This document shows, piece by piece, positions 8,478 through 18,041 of a DNA stretch of 64,000 bases. Every line of letters begins with the position of its first letter. The stretch's first letter is position 1. Under the pieces are notes generated by a model, which saw only the letters and a list, made by a program, of their open reading frames with translations, had not been told where the DNA came from and did no database searches. Origin of the DNA: UBA6055 sp965214085 (GTDB lineage Bacteria; Chloroflexota; Anaerolineae; Aggregatilineales; Phototrophicaceae); NCBI GenBank assembly GCA_965214085.1, contig OZ243937.1, forward strand, positions 3,472,001 through 3,536,000, read 5' to 3'. Made by a program: the position numbers and the translations under genes.

Positions 8478-10841
8478 CTAACGAGGCAGCGGGTCCAGCG
8501 GCAAGCCACTGGGTACTTCCGCCGGCGTGATATGCGCCAGATCGCGCGCCGCCGGGTCGGTCAGCGAGCGCAAGAAGGCGACCAGCTCCGCCGCTTCCAC
8601 CGCGTTGATGGGCAGGCCCGCGCCGATTAGCCCACTGGCGGAATGCGCCTTCCGCTCAAAATCGTAAGCGAGGACTTGATCCTGGAATGCGCGCGGCAAA
8701 TGCTCGCTGGGCTTATAGAGAATATTGGCCCGCCAGGGGTCGGCATGGTGCCAGATGACAGCTTCCAGCGTGCTATAAGCGCCGCTGTGGAAGTAGGGCG
8801 GCGTCAACTCGACATTGCGCAGGCTGGGCGTGCGGAAGCGGTACTGATCGCGATAGTCGAAGCTGACATTGGCGCGGCCAAAGTCATCGCTGCCGTCGAT
8901 GCCGTTGTCTTTGCCGGGGCCCAACTGCGGCGCCAGCAGGTTATGGAAGTCCTGATCGGTGAAGAGATCGCCGCTATGGCAGGAGACGCAATTCACCCCG
9001 CGGTTCAGCGCGCCAAAAAACAGCAGCGCGCCGCGTTTCTGCTTCTCGCTAAGGGCGTCGGCTGCGCCAGCTACGTAGTCGTCCCAGGGCGACTCGGTGA
9101 AGATCAACTGCCGCTCGAAAGCCGCCACCGCTTCAGCCAAGCGCCGCAGGGTAATGGTCGGGCTGTCGAATACCGCGGCAAAGCGTTCCGCGTAGGCTGG
9201 ATTCGCGCGCAGACGCTCCAGCAGAATCAGGCGGATGACCATCGGCGAAAACTCGCCCAGGGTCACGCCGGCCATCTCGTGCTGAGAAGTTATGGGGAAG
9301 AGTACTTGCGCCGTCAGCGGGTCAGTGAAATCCAAATCGTTGATGGCGTCTTCCAGCGTGTCAACAGCCTGCGCAGACTCAAGCGCCACCCGTCCATCCC
9401 AGAATTGTTTGCTCAGCAAGGCGCTGTTGATCACTGTGGGGCTGTTGCGCGGGACGAAGGTATCGACAAAGGGATTGACAACCGTCATGCCCTCTCCAAC
9501 GCGGGCGTCTTCCGGCAGGTTGATCAACTTGCGGAAGGCGCGGCTTTCGCCCAGCCCCTGCCCGCCAGCGCCAATCGGCAAGACGCGCCCGTCGGTCATG
9601 GCGAATTCGGGATGGTGGCAGGTGCCGCAGGAGATATTTTGATCGCCCGACAAAATCGGGTCGAAAAACAGATCCCGCCCCAGGCGCGTTAATTCGCTCT
9701 CCGCCTCTTTGATGTCGCGCCCGGGATAAGGCGACAGGTCATGCTCGGCAATGACGCCGCGCAAGGCTTGGTCCAAGTCGCGCGGTTCAACCACGCTGCG
9801 CCGCGCTTTCTGCCCAGGTGGATAGCGCCGCGGCGGATCGGGCTCAGCGTCAAAGTCGAATCGCAGCAGCCGGCCCGAATAGGCTTCGGTGACATACAGG
9901 CTTCCATCGGGCATAGGCATGACCGCCGTGGGGAAGTGCAGACCCTCGGCCACCGTTTCCAAGCCGCCCATCGCGCTGATGCGGCTCAGTCGTCCGCTGG
10001 CTTCTTGCTGACCCAGGCCAGCGAAGCAACTGTCGCGCGGCGCGATCGCGGCAAACTCCAGCAGCCAAAGCGCGCCCTCAACGTCGAGCGCCACATCGAC
10101 CGGCATGTTCAAGCCGTCCACGATGGTGCGTTGCCGCCCGTCATCAGCAACGGCAACCAGCTCGCCGCTATTGGCGACATGCGGGCAGCCGCCGAAGAGC
10201 GTCACATAAAAGGAGTTGCTGTGGCGCGCCAGCCCGGTCGGCAGCGCTTCCAGCCGTCCGCCGCCGTGCTGCGGATTATCCAGCGCCGCGAAACGCTGCC
10301 AGTAGCGCAGGGAGCCGTCGGCGTTCTCGATGACCAGCCCATTGCCCGCCGCGTCCGTCACTACCGCCGCGCCGCCACTGCCAAACGCAATATCAAAGGG
10401 ATGTAGGAGAAAGATATTGCCGCGCGCAGTCTGCCGCAACTGTAAGTCTCGCGGCGAAAATGGCTCGTCCGGCAAGCGCCGCGCCGCCTCGCTCGGCAGG
10501 CTGACCAGTTGCGAGCCGCCCAAGCCGATGAGAATCGTTGCGCCATCGGGCGTCACCGCTACAGCGGGCGCGCTGATCAAGTTATCGCGAGAAAAAGAAC
10601 TGGGTATGCCGGAGACCAAGCGCCCCAGCTCCCCCTCCGGCGTCAGCAAACTGATGCCGGCGCTGCGTTCGCCGTGGCCGCCCGCTTCGGCGATCAGCAA
10701 TCCGCCATCCGGCAGCAGCGCCATTCCAGCCGGATAATACAGCCCCTCCGCGATAGTTCTGATGAAGGGCTCAACCTGCGCCTGCCCGCCGTAGGACAAA
10801 AGCGCGAAGGACAAAACCAGCAGGATGACACGGATACGCAC
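8478..10841 (-). CDS. Beta-propeller / di-heme cytochrome c peroxidase (MauG-like) fusion
   Basis: Secreted 787-aa protein with a Sec signal peptide in the first about 22 residues. Residues about 25-330 look like a lyase-like/ScyD-type beta-propeller with repeated VTPDGATI, ALPTGLARH, PDGSLYVTEA type blades. Residues about 375-770 are a di-heme peroxidase of the CcpA/MauG family with two heme-c motifs, CGTCH (about residue 404) and CVSCH (about residue 619). The enzyme would act outside the membrane, reducing peroxide or oxidising a partner with c-type hemes. The GTG start at 10841 has only a weak ribosome site. The fusion order, propeller then peroxidase, is unusual to me. Confidence 0.85.
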   Translation of the reverse strand: MRIRVILLVLSFALLSYGGQAQVEPFIRTIAEGLYYPAGMALLPDGGLLIAEAGGHGERSAGISLLTPEGELGRLVSGIPSSFSRDNLISAPAVAVTPDGATILIGLGGSQLVSLPSEAARRLPDEPFSPRDLQLRQTARGNIFLLHPFDIAFGSGGAAVVTDAAGNGLVIENADGSLRYWQRFAALDNPQHGGGRLEALPTGLARHSNSFYVTLFGGCPHVANSGELVAVADDGRQRTIVDGLNMPVDVALDVEGALWLLEFAAIAPRDSCFAGLGQQEASGRLSRISAMGGLETVAEGLHFPTAVMPMPDGSLYVTEAYSGRLLRFDFDAEPDPPRRYPPGQKARRSVVEPRDLDQALRGVIAEHDLSPYPGRDIKEAESELTRLGRDLFFDPILSGDQNISCGTCHHPEFAMTDGRVLPIGAGGQGLGESRAFRKLINLPEDARVGEGMTVVNPFVDTFVPRNSPTVINSALLSKQFWDGRVALESAQAVDTLEDAINDLDFTDPLTAQVLFPITSQHEMAGVTLGEFSPMVIRLILLERLRANPAYAERFAAVFDSPTITLRRLAEAVAAFERQLIFTESPWDDYVAGAADALSEKQKRGALLFFGALNRGVNCVSCHSGDLFTDQDFHNLLAPQLGPGKDNGIDGSDDFGRANVSFDYRDQYRFRTPSLRNVELTPPYFHSGAYSTLEAVIWHHADPWRANILYKPSEHLPRAFQDQVLAYDFERKAHSASGLIGAGLPINAVEAAELVAFLRSLTDPAARDLAHITPAEVPSGLPLDPLPR

Positions 10842-10982
10842 AGCTCATTGCACCAAGAATAGAGCGACTGTTAAGCAATTATGACGCAAATGCGCGGCAA
10901 ATGCAGATTAAATTAGCAAACAGTTAGGAGTTGCCAATGGTCGGCTACGGACAAGCAGCAAATGAAAGCCGCGATCGTTGTG

Positions 10983-11825
10983 TCAGCCTTCGCCCATCAG
11001 CGGCAGTTGCATGAGATTGCCAGTGTAGTCCTCTTTTAGCCAGGCGTAGTCGGGATCGTCGTAGGGCGGCGTCGCTCGCTTTTCATCCACCAGCTCGCCA
11101 GCCAAGTAATTCAGGAAATACAGATTGGAGCCGGGCGCGGCCGAGGTCGAATGGAAGCCCTGCGTCACCAGGACCAAATCGGTATTACGCACGGCGAAGA
11201 TCTCCTCGAAGTCATTATCGCGCCGGTAATTGCGATGCAGGGCCAAGCCTTCAGCCGGGTCGGTGCGGAAATAATATGTTTCGTCCAAGTGCGCCGAGCC
11301 GCCGTAACCGTCGTGGCAATGCGGCGGATAACCCGACCAGGCGCCGCCGGGCACATAGACTTCGAAAAGAATCAGCCGCTCGGCCGGCAGTGGATGCGCC
11401 AAGGTATGATGGACCTGTCGCCGCGCCGCGCCGCCGCCACGCACTTCGGAGCGAATCTCCTCCGGCGTAAACAGGCGCAGCGGATACTTGCCCTCAGCCG
11501 GCGCCGCCCCGATGGCGAACTCAAAGCTGCCCGCAGTTTCAGCGGCCGCCACGCCGAATTCATGCCCGGGCGGCAGGTAGAGCACGGAGGGCTTCTCCTG
11601 GAAGACGCTGGCCCGCTTCAGCGGAATGTCCCCCGCCGCCGTACTGACGACGCCGCTGCCTTCCAGCGGGACCAAGGCCAGCTCCGTATCCCGCGTTTGA
11701 TGCAGATACACCTGCTCGCCGCGCAGCCGAATGACGCGAAAGGACAGGTAGTCCCAATTCGCCGACTGCGGCGTCACATCCAGCACGATCATGTCTTCGT
11801 AATTCGACTTCAAGTGGTTTGTCAT
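10983..11825 (-). CDS. iolB: IolB-family 5-deoxy-glucuronate isomerase (copy 1)
   Basis: Bicupin isomerase of the IolB/KduI superfamily, 280 aa. IolB converts 5-deoxy-glucuronate to 5-dehydro-2-deoxygluconate in myo-inositol breakdown. Metal ligands are visible as YPPHCHD followed by HLDETYYF, plus a later His in QGFHS. The ATG at 11825 overlaps the stop of the upstream kinase gene as ATGA, with GGAG just before, so the two are translationally coupled. It closes an operon that starts with glucuronate isomerase, so its real substrate may be a uronate intermediate instead. A second IolB lies at 46540-47421 in a more canonical inositol operon. Confidence 0.85.
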   Translation of the reverse strand: MTNHLKSNYEDMIVLDVTPQSANWDYLSFRVIRLRGEQVYLHQTRDTELALVPLEGSGVVSTAAGDIPLKRASVFQEKPSVLYLPPGHEFGVAAAETAGSFEFAIGAAPAEGKYPLRLFTPEEIRSEVRGGGAARRQVHHTLAHPLPAERLILFEVYVPGGAWSGYPPHCHDGYGGSAHLDETYYFRTDPAEGLALHRNYRRDNDFEEIFAVRNTDLVLVTQGFHSTSAAPGSNLYFLNYLAGELVDEKRATPPYDDPDYAWLKEDYTGNLMQLPLMGEG

Positions 11826-12817
11826 GCTCCTGCCCCCTCCCAGTCTTTTATGAATTGCTCGACTTCATCGATACGCGGCAAAGCTCTGGCGCAGCCCTGC
11901 CGGGTGACCACCAGCGCGCCGCAGGCATTGGCGAAGCGCGCCGCCCGCTCCCAGCCCCAGCCCTGCGCCCAGCCGTAGATCAAGCCGCTGGCGAAGCCGT
12001 CGCCGGCGCCAACGGTATTAAGGATCTCCACCGGATAGCCCGGCACATCGACTTGACTGTCGCGCCGCAGGATCCTCACCCCGCGGTCGCCGCGTTTCAG
12101 TATCAGCACCGCTTGGCTTTCGGCGCAATACTGCTGCAGCAGCGCTTGTAAGCCGGCTCGGTCGCTGACGGGCTCACCGGACATAACCGGCTCGGGCGTC
12201 GGCGCAAGCGCGGCGTAGAATTCCTCTTCAGTGCCGATGAGCACATCGCAGAGCAGCAGCACCGGGCGCAGGTTCAAACCATAAGCCAGGGGATGCGCCC
12301 ATTGATCGGGCCGCAGATCAAGGTCGATGAAGGTCGTCAGGCCGCGCCGCCGCGCCTGCTCCGCCAGATACAGTATGACATCGCGGGTGCTGCCGCGGCT
12401 CAGCGCCGTGCCCGAAAGCGACAGCGCCCGCGTCTCGCTCAAAGGCAGCGCCAGCGCTTCGCTGATTGACAGGTGAATATCAGCCGGGTTTTCACGGTAG
12501 AATACCAGCGGGAATTGATCGGGCGGCTGCACGCCCACCACCGCCATGCCCGTGCGCCGCTCCGGCTTGACTGCGATATAGTCCGTGTTGACCCCCTGCT
12601 GCGCCAGGTAGTGACGCACAAATCGGCCCACCTCATCGTCGCCGACCGCGGTGAAGGCGATGGAGCGCAATCCCAGACGGCTAGTCCCGATGGCGATATT
12701 GACCGGGCTGCCGCCGACGCTGGTCTCGAATGATGTGATGTCGCGAAACTCAGCGCCGATATCGCGGGCGAAGAGATCAAGCGATACCCGGCCGACCGTT
12801 ATTACATCATGCTTCAT
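11822..12817 (-). CDS. iolC: PfkB-family sugar kinase, IolC-like (copy 1)
   Basis: 331-aa ribokinase-fold kinase that phosphorylates a sugar acid with ATP. The N-terminal substrate region (VGRVSLDLFARDIGAEF, GGSPVNIAIG) matches the IolC (5-dehydro-2-deoxygluconokinase) branch. The catalytic anion-hole motif NTVGAGDGFASG lies near residue 270. Its ATG overlaps the tagaturonate reductase stop as ATGA, and its own stop overlaps the following iolB. In this uronate operon it could act on 2-keto-3-deoxygluconate instead. The second IolC at 47996-49012 is the better inositol candidate by context. Confidence 0.85.
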   Translation of the reverse strand: MKHDVITVGRVSLDLFARDIGAEFRDITSFETSVGGSPVNIAIGTSRLGLRSIAFTAVGDDEVGRFVRHYLAQQGVNTDYIAVKPERRTGMAVVGVQPPDQFPLVFYRENPADIHLSISEALALPLSETRALSLSGTALSRGSTRDVILYLAEQARRRGLTTFIDLDLRPDQWAHPLAYGLNLRPVLLLCDVLIGTEEEFYAALAPTPEPVMSGEPVSDRAGLQALLQQYCAESQAVLILKRGDRGVRILRRDSQVDVPGYPVEILNTVGAGDGFASGLIYGWAQGWGWERAARFANACGALVVTRQGCARALPRIDEVEQFIKDWEGAGA

Positions 12818-14259
12818 GTGCCCGCCTGCCTCAATAATTCCGAGAGCTTGCCCTGCTCGATGACGTCAAGGACGCCACTGACGCGCTCGACTAGCCCCGG
12901 GATATGGGTCAAGTCCTGCTCCCAGAGCGCTGCGTTGCCCAGCACGGCACGCGCCAGCGCTTCGGTCGTCGGCGCCTTATCCCACTGCTCGCTGAACCAA
13001 GCCAGTACCTCCGGGTCGTCGTTGAGCGCTAGCTCTTCGCCGCGCCACTGCCCGCGATATAGGCGGATGAAAGCTGCCAGCGCAATGACCAGCCGCGGCG
13101 GCAATTCGCCTCGCTGTTCCTGGTATCCCAGCAGCGACGGCAGGATGCGCTCTTTGACCTTGCTCGAGCTGTTCAGCGCGATGGTCAGCAAGCGGTGATG
13201 AATATGCGGATTGCGAAAGCGGTCGAAGGCGTCACGCGCGAAGTTTTCCAACTCGGTCCGCGGCACATCGGTCACGGAGGGGATCACTTCCTGATAGATC
13301 AGATCCTGTATGAAAGGCGCCAAGTCAGCGTGCTCCATGGCCTCGCGCACCGATTCGATGCCCAGCAAAATGCCCAGCGGCACCATCGAGGTATGGGCGC
13401 CGTTCAGCAGGCGCACCTTGATTGTACGATAGGGCGCGGCATCATCCACCACCTTGACATTCAGCCGCGTCTTTTGCACCGGGAATTCGTCCAGCAGGCG
13501 GGGCGGCGCTTCGATGATCCAGCTGTGGTATAGCTCGCCCATGGTGAGCAGGCGGTCTTCATATCCCAGCCGCTCGAATAGCTCTGTGGCTTTAGCTTGG
13601 GGGAAACCGGATACGATGCGGTCGACCAGCGTATTGCAGAAGAGATTGTGCCGGGCGATCCAGTCGCCAAAGCCTGCTTCAAGCCCCCAGAGCGCCGCAT
13701 AGTCGAGGATGATCTCGCGCAGACGCGTCGCGTTGTCCTCGATCAACTCGGTCGGGATGATGATGCAGCCCTTGTCCGCCGCGCCTTCAAATTGGCGATA
13801 GCGCTCGTAGAGGAAACGCGTCAGCTTGGCCGGGAAGCTCACTGGCGGCTGGTCGTCAAAGGCGTCATCGGCCGAGAATACGATGCCCGATTCGGTCGTG
13901 TTGGAGAAAACGAAGCGGATCCCCGGCTGCCGCGCCAGCGCCAAATAAGCAGCGAAATCCTGGTAGGGATAAATCGTGCGGTTGACAGCGCTGATGAGCC
14001 GCGCCTCCTCGACCAATTCGCCGTCTTGGATGCCCAGCAGATAGGTGGTGTAGAGGCAGCCCTGCGCGTCCAAGTCGGCATAGTCGCCCGGGGTCGCCTT
14101 GACCAGGGCTACGCCGCTGGAGAAATCGGTCTCGTCGTTGAGCACATCCACCACCCAATCCGCGAAGCCGCGCAGGAAGTTGCCGCCGCCGAATTGAACG
14201 ATACGTTCCGGGAAGCGCTTCTTTTCAGGATAATCGCCCCGGTCAAGCTGCTTCAACAT
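12814..14259 (-). CDS. uxaB: Tagaturonate reductase (altronate oxidoreductase)
   Basis: Long-chain mannitol dehydrogenase family enzyme of about 481 aa, the size of E. coli UxaB. It reduces tagaturonate (or fructuronate) with NADH in hexuronate breakdown. The FGGGNFLRGF N-terminal nucleotide-binding block and the KVRLLNGAHT catalytic block (Lys, Asn and His) are clear. ATGs lie at 14265 and 14259. GGAAGG is correctly spaced only for 14259, two bases after the uxaC stop. It is coupled to uxaC upstream and to the kinase downstream. UxuB is the closest alternative, and I see no residue that decides between them. Confidence 0.88.
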   Translation of the reverse strand: MLKQLDRGDYPEKKRFPERIVQFGGGNFLRGFADWVVDVLNDETDFSSGVALVKATPGDYADLDAQGCLYTTYLLGIQDGELVEEARLISAVNRTIYPYQDFAAYLALARQPGIRFVFSNTTESGIVFSADDAFDDQPPVSFPAKLTRFLYERYRQFEGAADKGCIIIPTELIEDNATRLREIILDYAALWGLEAGFGDWIARHNLFCNTLVDRIVSGFPQAKATELFERLGYEDRLLTMGELYHSWIIEAPPRLLDEFPVQKTRLNVKVVDDAAPYRTIKVRLLNGAHTSMVPLGILLGIESVREAMEHADLAPFIQDLIYQEVIPSVTDVPRTELENFARDAFDRFRNPHIHHRLLTIALNSSSKVKERILPSLLGYQEQRGELPPRLVIALAAFIRLYRGQWRGEELALNDDPEVLAWFSEQWDKAPTTEALARAVLGNAALWEQDLTHIPGLVERVSGVLDVIEQGKLSELLRQAGT

Positions 14260-14261
14260 AG

Positions 14262-15665
14262 TCATCCTTCCAATCGGTAGGTTTGTTTAGCTAGGTCATA
14301 GGCCAGGGCGCGCATCATCGCATAGGCGTCTTCTTCGTCGATGAAACCGCGCACAAGCTGCCGAGCCAGCCAATCCGCGCAAACGCGCCGCCAGACATCA
14401 TGCCGCGCGGGAATCAAGGGGTACGCGCGGGTATCGTCATTAAAGCCGGCCAGATTATAGATGCCGGCCGTCTCCACCACAGCATCCAGGAAACGCGTCA
14501 TGCCCAGCCAGCTATCAAAGAACCACCAGGGCGGCCCCAGGCGCAGCATCGGGTAGTGCCCGGCCAGGGGCGCCAGCTCGCGGCTGTAGGTCGTCTCATC
14601 CAGGTTGAACAAGACCAGCGTCATATCGCGCCGGTTGCCGAAGCGATCCAGCAGCGCCTTCAGATTCTTGGTGAATTCGCACCGGATGGGGATATCCGCG
14701 CCCATATCGCGCCCATACTCAGCGTAGATTTGCGGGTTGTGGTTGCGCCAGGAGCCGATGTGCAACTGCATGACCAAGCCGTCTTCGCTGCTCATGCGCG
14801 CCATCTCGACCAGCATGTGCCCGGTGAAGCGCGCGGCGTCTTTGGCTGTGGCCTCGCCCCGCAGCGCGCGCTGGAAAATGGCAGCGGCCTCGGTCTGGCT
14901 CAGCCACTCGGTCCAAGCGGTCAAGGCGGCGTGATCGGTCGCGGTCGCGCCCAGCGATTGGAAGAAACTCCGCCGCTGCTCCAAGGCTTGAATATAACTG
15001 CGATAATCGCTTACGGTTGTGCCGGAGACATCGCTCAGCGTTTCGATATTGTCGCGCCAGTCGGGCGTATCGATATTCACCACGGCATCCGGCCGAAAAG
15101 TCGGGATGATACGCCCGCCCCAACCTGAAGCGCGTATGGCTTGATGCTGCTCAAGCGTAGCGGTGGCCGCGTCCGTGGTCGCCAGCGCCTCGATATTGAA
15201 ACGCTCGTAAAGCGCGCGCGGGCGGAATTCTGGGCTCGCTAGTTTCGAGGCAATCGCATCGTATATCGCCATGGCGTTGGCGCTGTTGAGCTTGAGCTTG
15301 ATACCAAAGACATCCGCCAGCTCATCGCGCAGCCAGATGCCGGTGGGCGTGGCGCGGAAGAGATGCCAGTGGTCGCAGACCCGCTGCCAGATTAGGCGAT
15401 GGTCTGGCGCTTCAGCCCCGGAGTGCAGCGGCGCTATACCTAATTCGTCCAGCGAGAAGCCCTGCGAATAGAGCATGCGGAAGATATAGTGGTCGGGGAT
15501 GATAAGCAAATCGACCGGGCTGCCAAACTGATAGTCGGGGTCGGCAAATAGTTGCGGATCGACATGCCCGTGCGGGCAGATCAGCGGCAGGTCCTTGACA
15601 CTTTGATAGAGTTCGCGCGCTGCCGAGCGCTGCGCCGGGTCAGGCGAAAAATAGCGATCCTGCAT
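14262..15665 (-). CDS. uxaC: Glucuronate isomerase (uronate isomerase)
   Basis: Amidohydrolase-superfamily isomerase of 467 aa that converts glucuronate to fructuronate or galacturonate to tagaturonate. The N-terminal CPHGHVDP block and the RYFSPDP opening match UxaC, as do the HIGSWRNHNPQ and GGFNDDT-like (AGFNDDTRAYP) blocks. It is the first gene of a four-gene overlapping operon uxaC-uxaB-iolC-iolB. The ribosome site before the ATG at 15665 is weak. On the minus strand a TACAAT resembling a -10 box lies about 40 bases upstream. A family 1 repeat element sits just beyond the putative promoter. Confidence 0.93.
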   Translation of the reverse strand: MQDRYFSPDPAQRSAARELYQSVKDLPLICPHGHVDPQLFADPDYQFGSPVDLLIIPDHYIFRMLYSQGFSLDELGIAPLHSGAEAPDHRLIWQRVCDHWHLFRATPTGIWLRDELADVFGIKLKLNSANAMAIYDAIASKLASPEFRPRALYERFNIEALATTDAATATLEQHQAIRASGWGGRIIPTFRPDAVVNIDTPDWRDNIETLSDVSGTTVSDYRSYIQALEQRRSFFQSLGATATDHAALTAWTEWLSQTEAAAIFQRALRGEATAKDAARFTGHMLVEMARMSSEDGLVMQLHIGSWRNHNPQIYAEYGRDMGADIPIRCEFTKNLKALLDRFGNRRDMTLVLFNLDETTYSRELAPLAGHYPMLRLGPPWWFFDSWLGMTRFLDAVVETAGIYNLAGFNDDTRAYPLIPARHDVWRRVCADWLARQLVRGFIDEEDAYAMMRALAYDLAKQTYRLEG

Positions 15666-15749
15666 TGGAGTGTCCCGTATAGGCGAATCAATTTAACCGC
15701 GCCATTGTACCACTCTCGCGCGGCAATACGAGAATATACGAGAGCAACA

Positions 15750-16006
15750 CTGGGCAATCGCATTAATATTTTTTTCACCACAGAGGCACAGAGGGCACAG
15801 AGATTTGGGGGTTCGGACGACTAATGGGAAGCACTTGGTGGCTTGGTAAATGGCAAGTATCACCGAAATAACACCAAAAATCTCTCGTGGATTATGAATT
15901 GGGCTTTCATTATTGTTTTTCTCTGTGCTCTCTGTGATCTCTGTGGTTGATTTTCCCGTCGAATCTGCGCCATTTCACTGACTATCGCTATTATGCGATT
16001 GCCCTG
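15750..16006. repeat. MITE-like inverted-repeat element, family 1, copy B
   Basis: Element of 257 bp with left end CTGGGCAATCGCAT and right end ATGCGATTGCCCTG. Internal CACAGAG (about 15775-15802) and CTCTGTG (about 15920-15952) arms face each other. It is flanked by a perfect 8-bp direct repeat GAGCAACA at 15742-15749 and 16007-16014, the hallmark of transposition. Its right arm is closely similar in reverse to the left arm of copy C. It fills most of the 400-base gap between uxaC and the dppF-like gene; the remainder holds nothing recognisable. Confidence 0.85.
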
Positions 16007-16068
16007 GAGCAACATCGGGCAAGTCGCTCGCAGATGATAGGGTCGCTTTTGTACTCTTGAAAATTCGG

Positions 16069-17070
16069 CTATTGCGCCGCGCCAGCCACCTGCTCGTCCT
16101 CCTGATAGAGGTAGCAGGCCACCGATTGCCCATAGCCGCCGGTGAATTGGCCCGGCGTGGTCTCGCACTCAGCCATTGCGTGCGGGCAGCGGTGCCGGAA
16201 GAGACAGCCGCTGCGGTCGGCGCCGGGCGTCAATTCTTCCAGCGGGATCTCAACGCGGCCCTCCCAGGTATTTTCTGGGTCGGGTCGTGGAATTGAGCTG
16301 ACCAATAGCTGCGTGTAGGGATGCTGCGGATGCCGAATGACGGCGGAGGCATCGCCGATTTCGACAGCGCGCCCACGATAAAACACAAAGATCTTGTCGC
16401 TGATTTGATGCGCCGTCGCCAGGTCATGCGTGATATACAGCAGCGAGATGCCGAATTCGTCGCGCAGCTCTTTTAATTTCGTCAGGATATTCGCCCGCAA
16501 GGACGCGTCGATCATCGACACCGGCTCATCGGCCACGATAATTTTGGGCTGCAAGAGCAAACTGCGCGCGACCACGATACGCTGCCGCTGCCCGCCGCTG
16601 AGTTGATGCGGGTAGCGCCCCAGCACTTCGCCCGCGCGCAAGCCGACTTTGGTCAAGGCGTCTTCGATTAATTCCCGCGCCTGCGCCCGATTCCGCGCCA
16701 GCTTGAAGGTGCGAATCGGCGTCTGCAAAAGCCGGTCAATCGTATAAAAGGGGTTAAATACGGCGAAGGGATCCTGAAAGATCGCCTGCACCTCTCGTCG
16801 ATAATCGCGCCGTTCCTGGTTCGACATCGCCCAAAGGTCTTGCCCCCGGTAGATAACGCGGCCGCCGGTCGGCTTGATCATGCCCAAGCCCAGCCGCGCC
16901 AGCGTCGTCTTGCCGCTGCCGCTCTCACCGGCGATGGCGATAATCGACGGCTTGTCGGCTTCAATTGCCAGATTCAGCTCTTCCAGCGCCACGACGCCAT
17001 CGGGGTTGCGTTTGTTGCCGCCGAAGGCCATTGTGACATTGTCGAATTCCAGCAGGTTTTTCCCGTTCAT
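16069..17070 (-). CDS. dppF: Peptide ABC transporter ATP-binding protein (DppF/OppF-like)
   Basis: One of two ATPase subunits powering the dipeptide/oligopeptide importer. Walker A is GESGSGKTT, the signature is LSGGQRQR and Walker B is IIVADEP, followed by the C-terminal oligopeptide-ATPase extension with clustered cysteines (RSGCLFRHRCPHAMAEC), which in this family is thought to bind Fe-S. The frame is open to 17097, but the ATG at 17070 overlaps the upstream ATPase stop by one base (TGATG), so I start there, giving 333 aa. It is the last gene of the operon. Confidence 0.92.
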   Translation of the reverse strand: MNGKNLLEFDNVTMAFGGNKRNPDGVVALEELNLAIEADKPSIIAIAGESGSGKTTLARLGLGMIKPTGGRVIYRGQDLWAMSNQERRDYRREVQAIFQDPFAVFNPFYTIDRLLQTPIRTFKLARNRAQARELIEDALTKVGLRAGEVLGRYPHQLSGGQRQRIVVARSLLLQPKIIVADEPVSMIDASLRANILTKLKELRDEFGISLLYITHDLATAHQISDKIFVFYRGRAVEIGDASAVIRHPQHPYTQLLVSSIPRPDPENTWEGRVEIPLEELTPGADRSGCLFRHRCPHAMAECETTPGQFTGGYGQSVACYLYQEDEQVAGAAQ

Positions 17071-18041
17071 CAGCTTTGCTCTTCCACCAAATGGCAAGCG
17101 GCGCGCCGTCCGCCGCTGAAATCACGCAGAGGCGGTATTTCCCGCTTGCAGCGCTCGACCGCGATCGGGCAGCGCGGATGGAAGGCGCAACCCGAGGGCA
17201 AGTCCAGCAAAGAAGGCTGGCTGCCTGGGATTCCCGTCAGCTCGCGACGTTCCTCGGGCGATGGCAGGGAGCTGATCAGCAGCTTGCTGTAGGGGTGCTG
17301 CGGATTTTTGAAGAAGGCGCTAATCGGCGAAACCTCGACCATCTTGCCGGCATACATCACGGCCAGGCGATCGGCTGACTGCGCCATCAGGCCCATGTCG
17401 TGGCCGATGATGATCATTGCCGCGTTGAGCTGCGCCTGCACATCGTTCAGGGTCTGCATAACCACCCGCTGCACCACGACATCAAGCGCGCTGGTCGGCT
17501 CGTCGGCGATGATCACACTTGGCTCGAGGATGATTGCCAGCGCGATGCAAACCCGCTGCTTCATCCCGCCGCTCAACTCGTGCGGATACATCTCGGCCAC
17601 GCTTTCGGGCAAGCCGACACGGACCAGCAGATGGCCGATATGCTTGGCGATTTCGCCCCGCGTCCAGCCGCTTTGATGCGCTTCAACGGCGTCGGCCATC
17701 TGGTGTTTTATCTTGATGACCGGATTGAGCGAGTTCATCGACCCCTGTGGGATCAGCGACAACTTGCTCCAGCGGGTGCTGCGCATCTCCTCGCGGTCCA
17801 GTTTGAGCAGGTCGCGCCCGTCCAGGAATGCCGTTCCACCCTCGATCGCAGCCGGCGGCTTATGCAATCGCATCAAAGCCAGAGCCAGCGTCGTCTTGCC
17901 CGAGCCCGATTCGCCGACCACGCCCAGCCGCTCGCCAGCGTAAAGTTTGAAGCTGACGTCATCAACGGCTTTGACATCGTCTGTGCTCGTTTTGTAAGAA
18001 ACGCGCAGGTTGTTTACTTCCAGGGCGATGTCTTGGCTCAT
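17070..18041 (-). CDS. dppD: Peptide ABC transporter ATP-binding protein (DppD/OppD-like)
   Basis: 323-aa ATPase with Walker A GESGSGKTT, signature LSGGMKQR, Walker B IIADEPTSALD and the cysteine-containing OppD C-terminal region (SGCAFHPRCPIAVERC). Its ATG at 18041 overlaps the stop of the upstream permease as ATGA, and its own stop overlaps the next ATPase by one base. It pairs with the following ATPase to form the heterodimeric motor of the peptide importer on the cytoplasmic side of the membrane. Confidence 0.93.
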   Translation of the reverse strand: MSQDIALEVNNLRVSYKTSTDDVKAVDDVSFKLYAGERLGVVGESGSGKTTLALALMRLHKPPAAIEGGTAFLDGRDLLKLDREEMRSTRWSKLSLIPQGSMNSLNPVIKIKHQMADAVEAHQSGWTRGEIAKHIGHLLVRVGLPESVAEMYPHELSGGMKQRVCIALAIILEPSVIIADEPTSALDVVVQRVVMQTLNDVQAQLNAAMIIIGHDMGLMAQSADRLAVMYAGKMVEVSPISAFFKNPQHPYSKLLISSLPSPEERRELTGIPGSQPSLLDLPSGCAFHPRCPIAVERCKREIPPLRDFSGGRRAACHLVEEQS

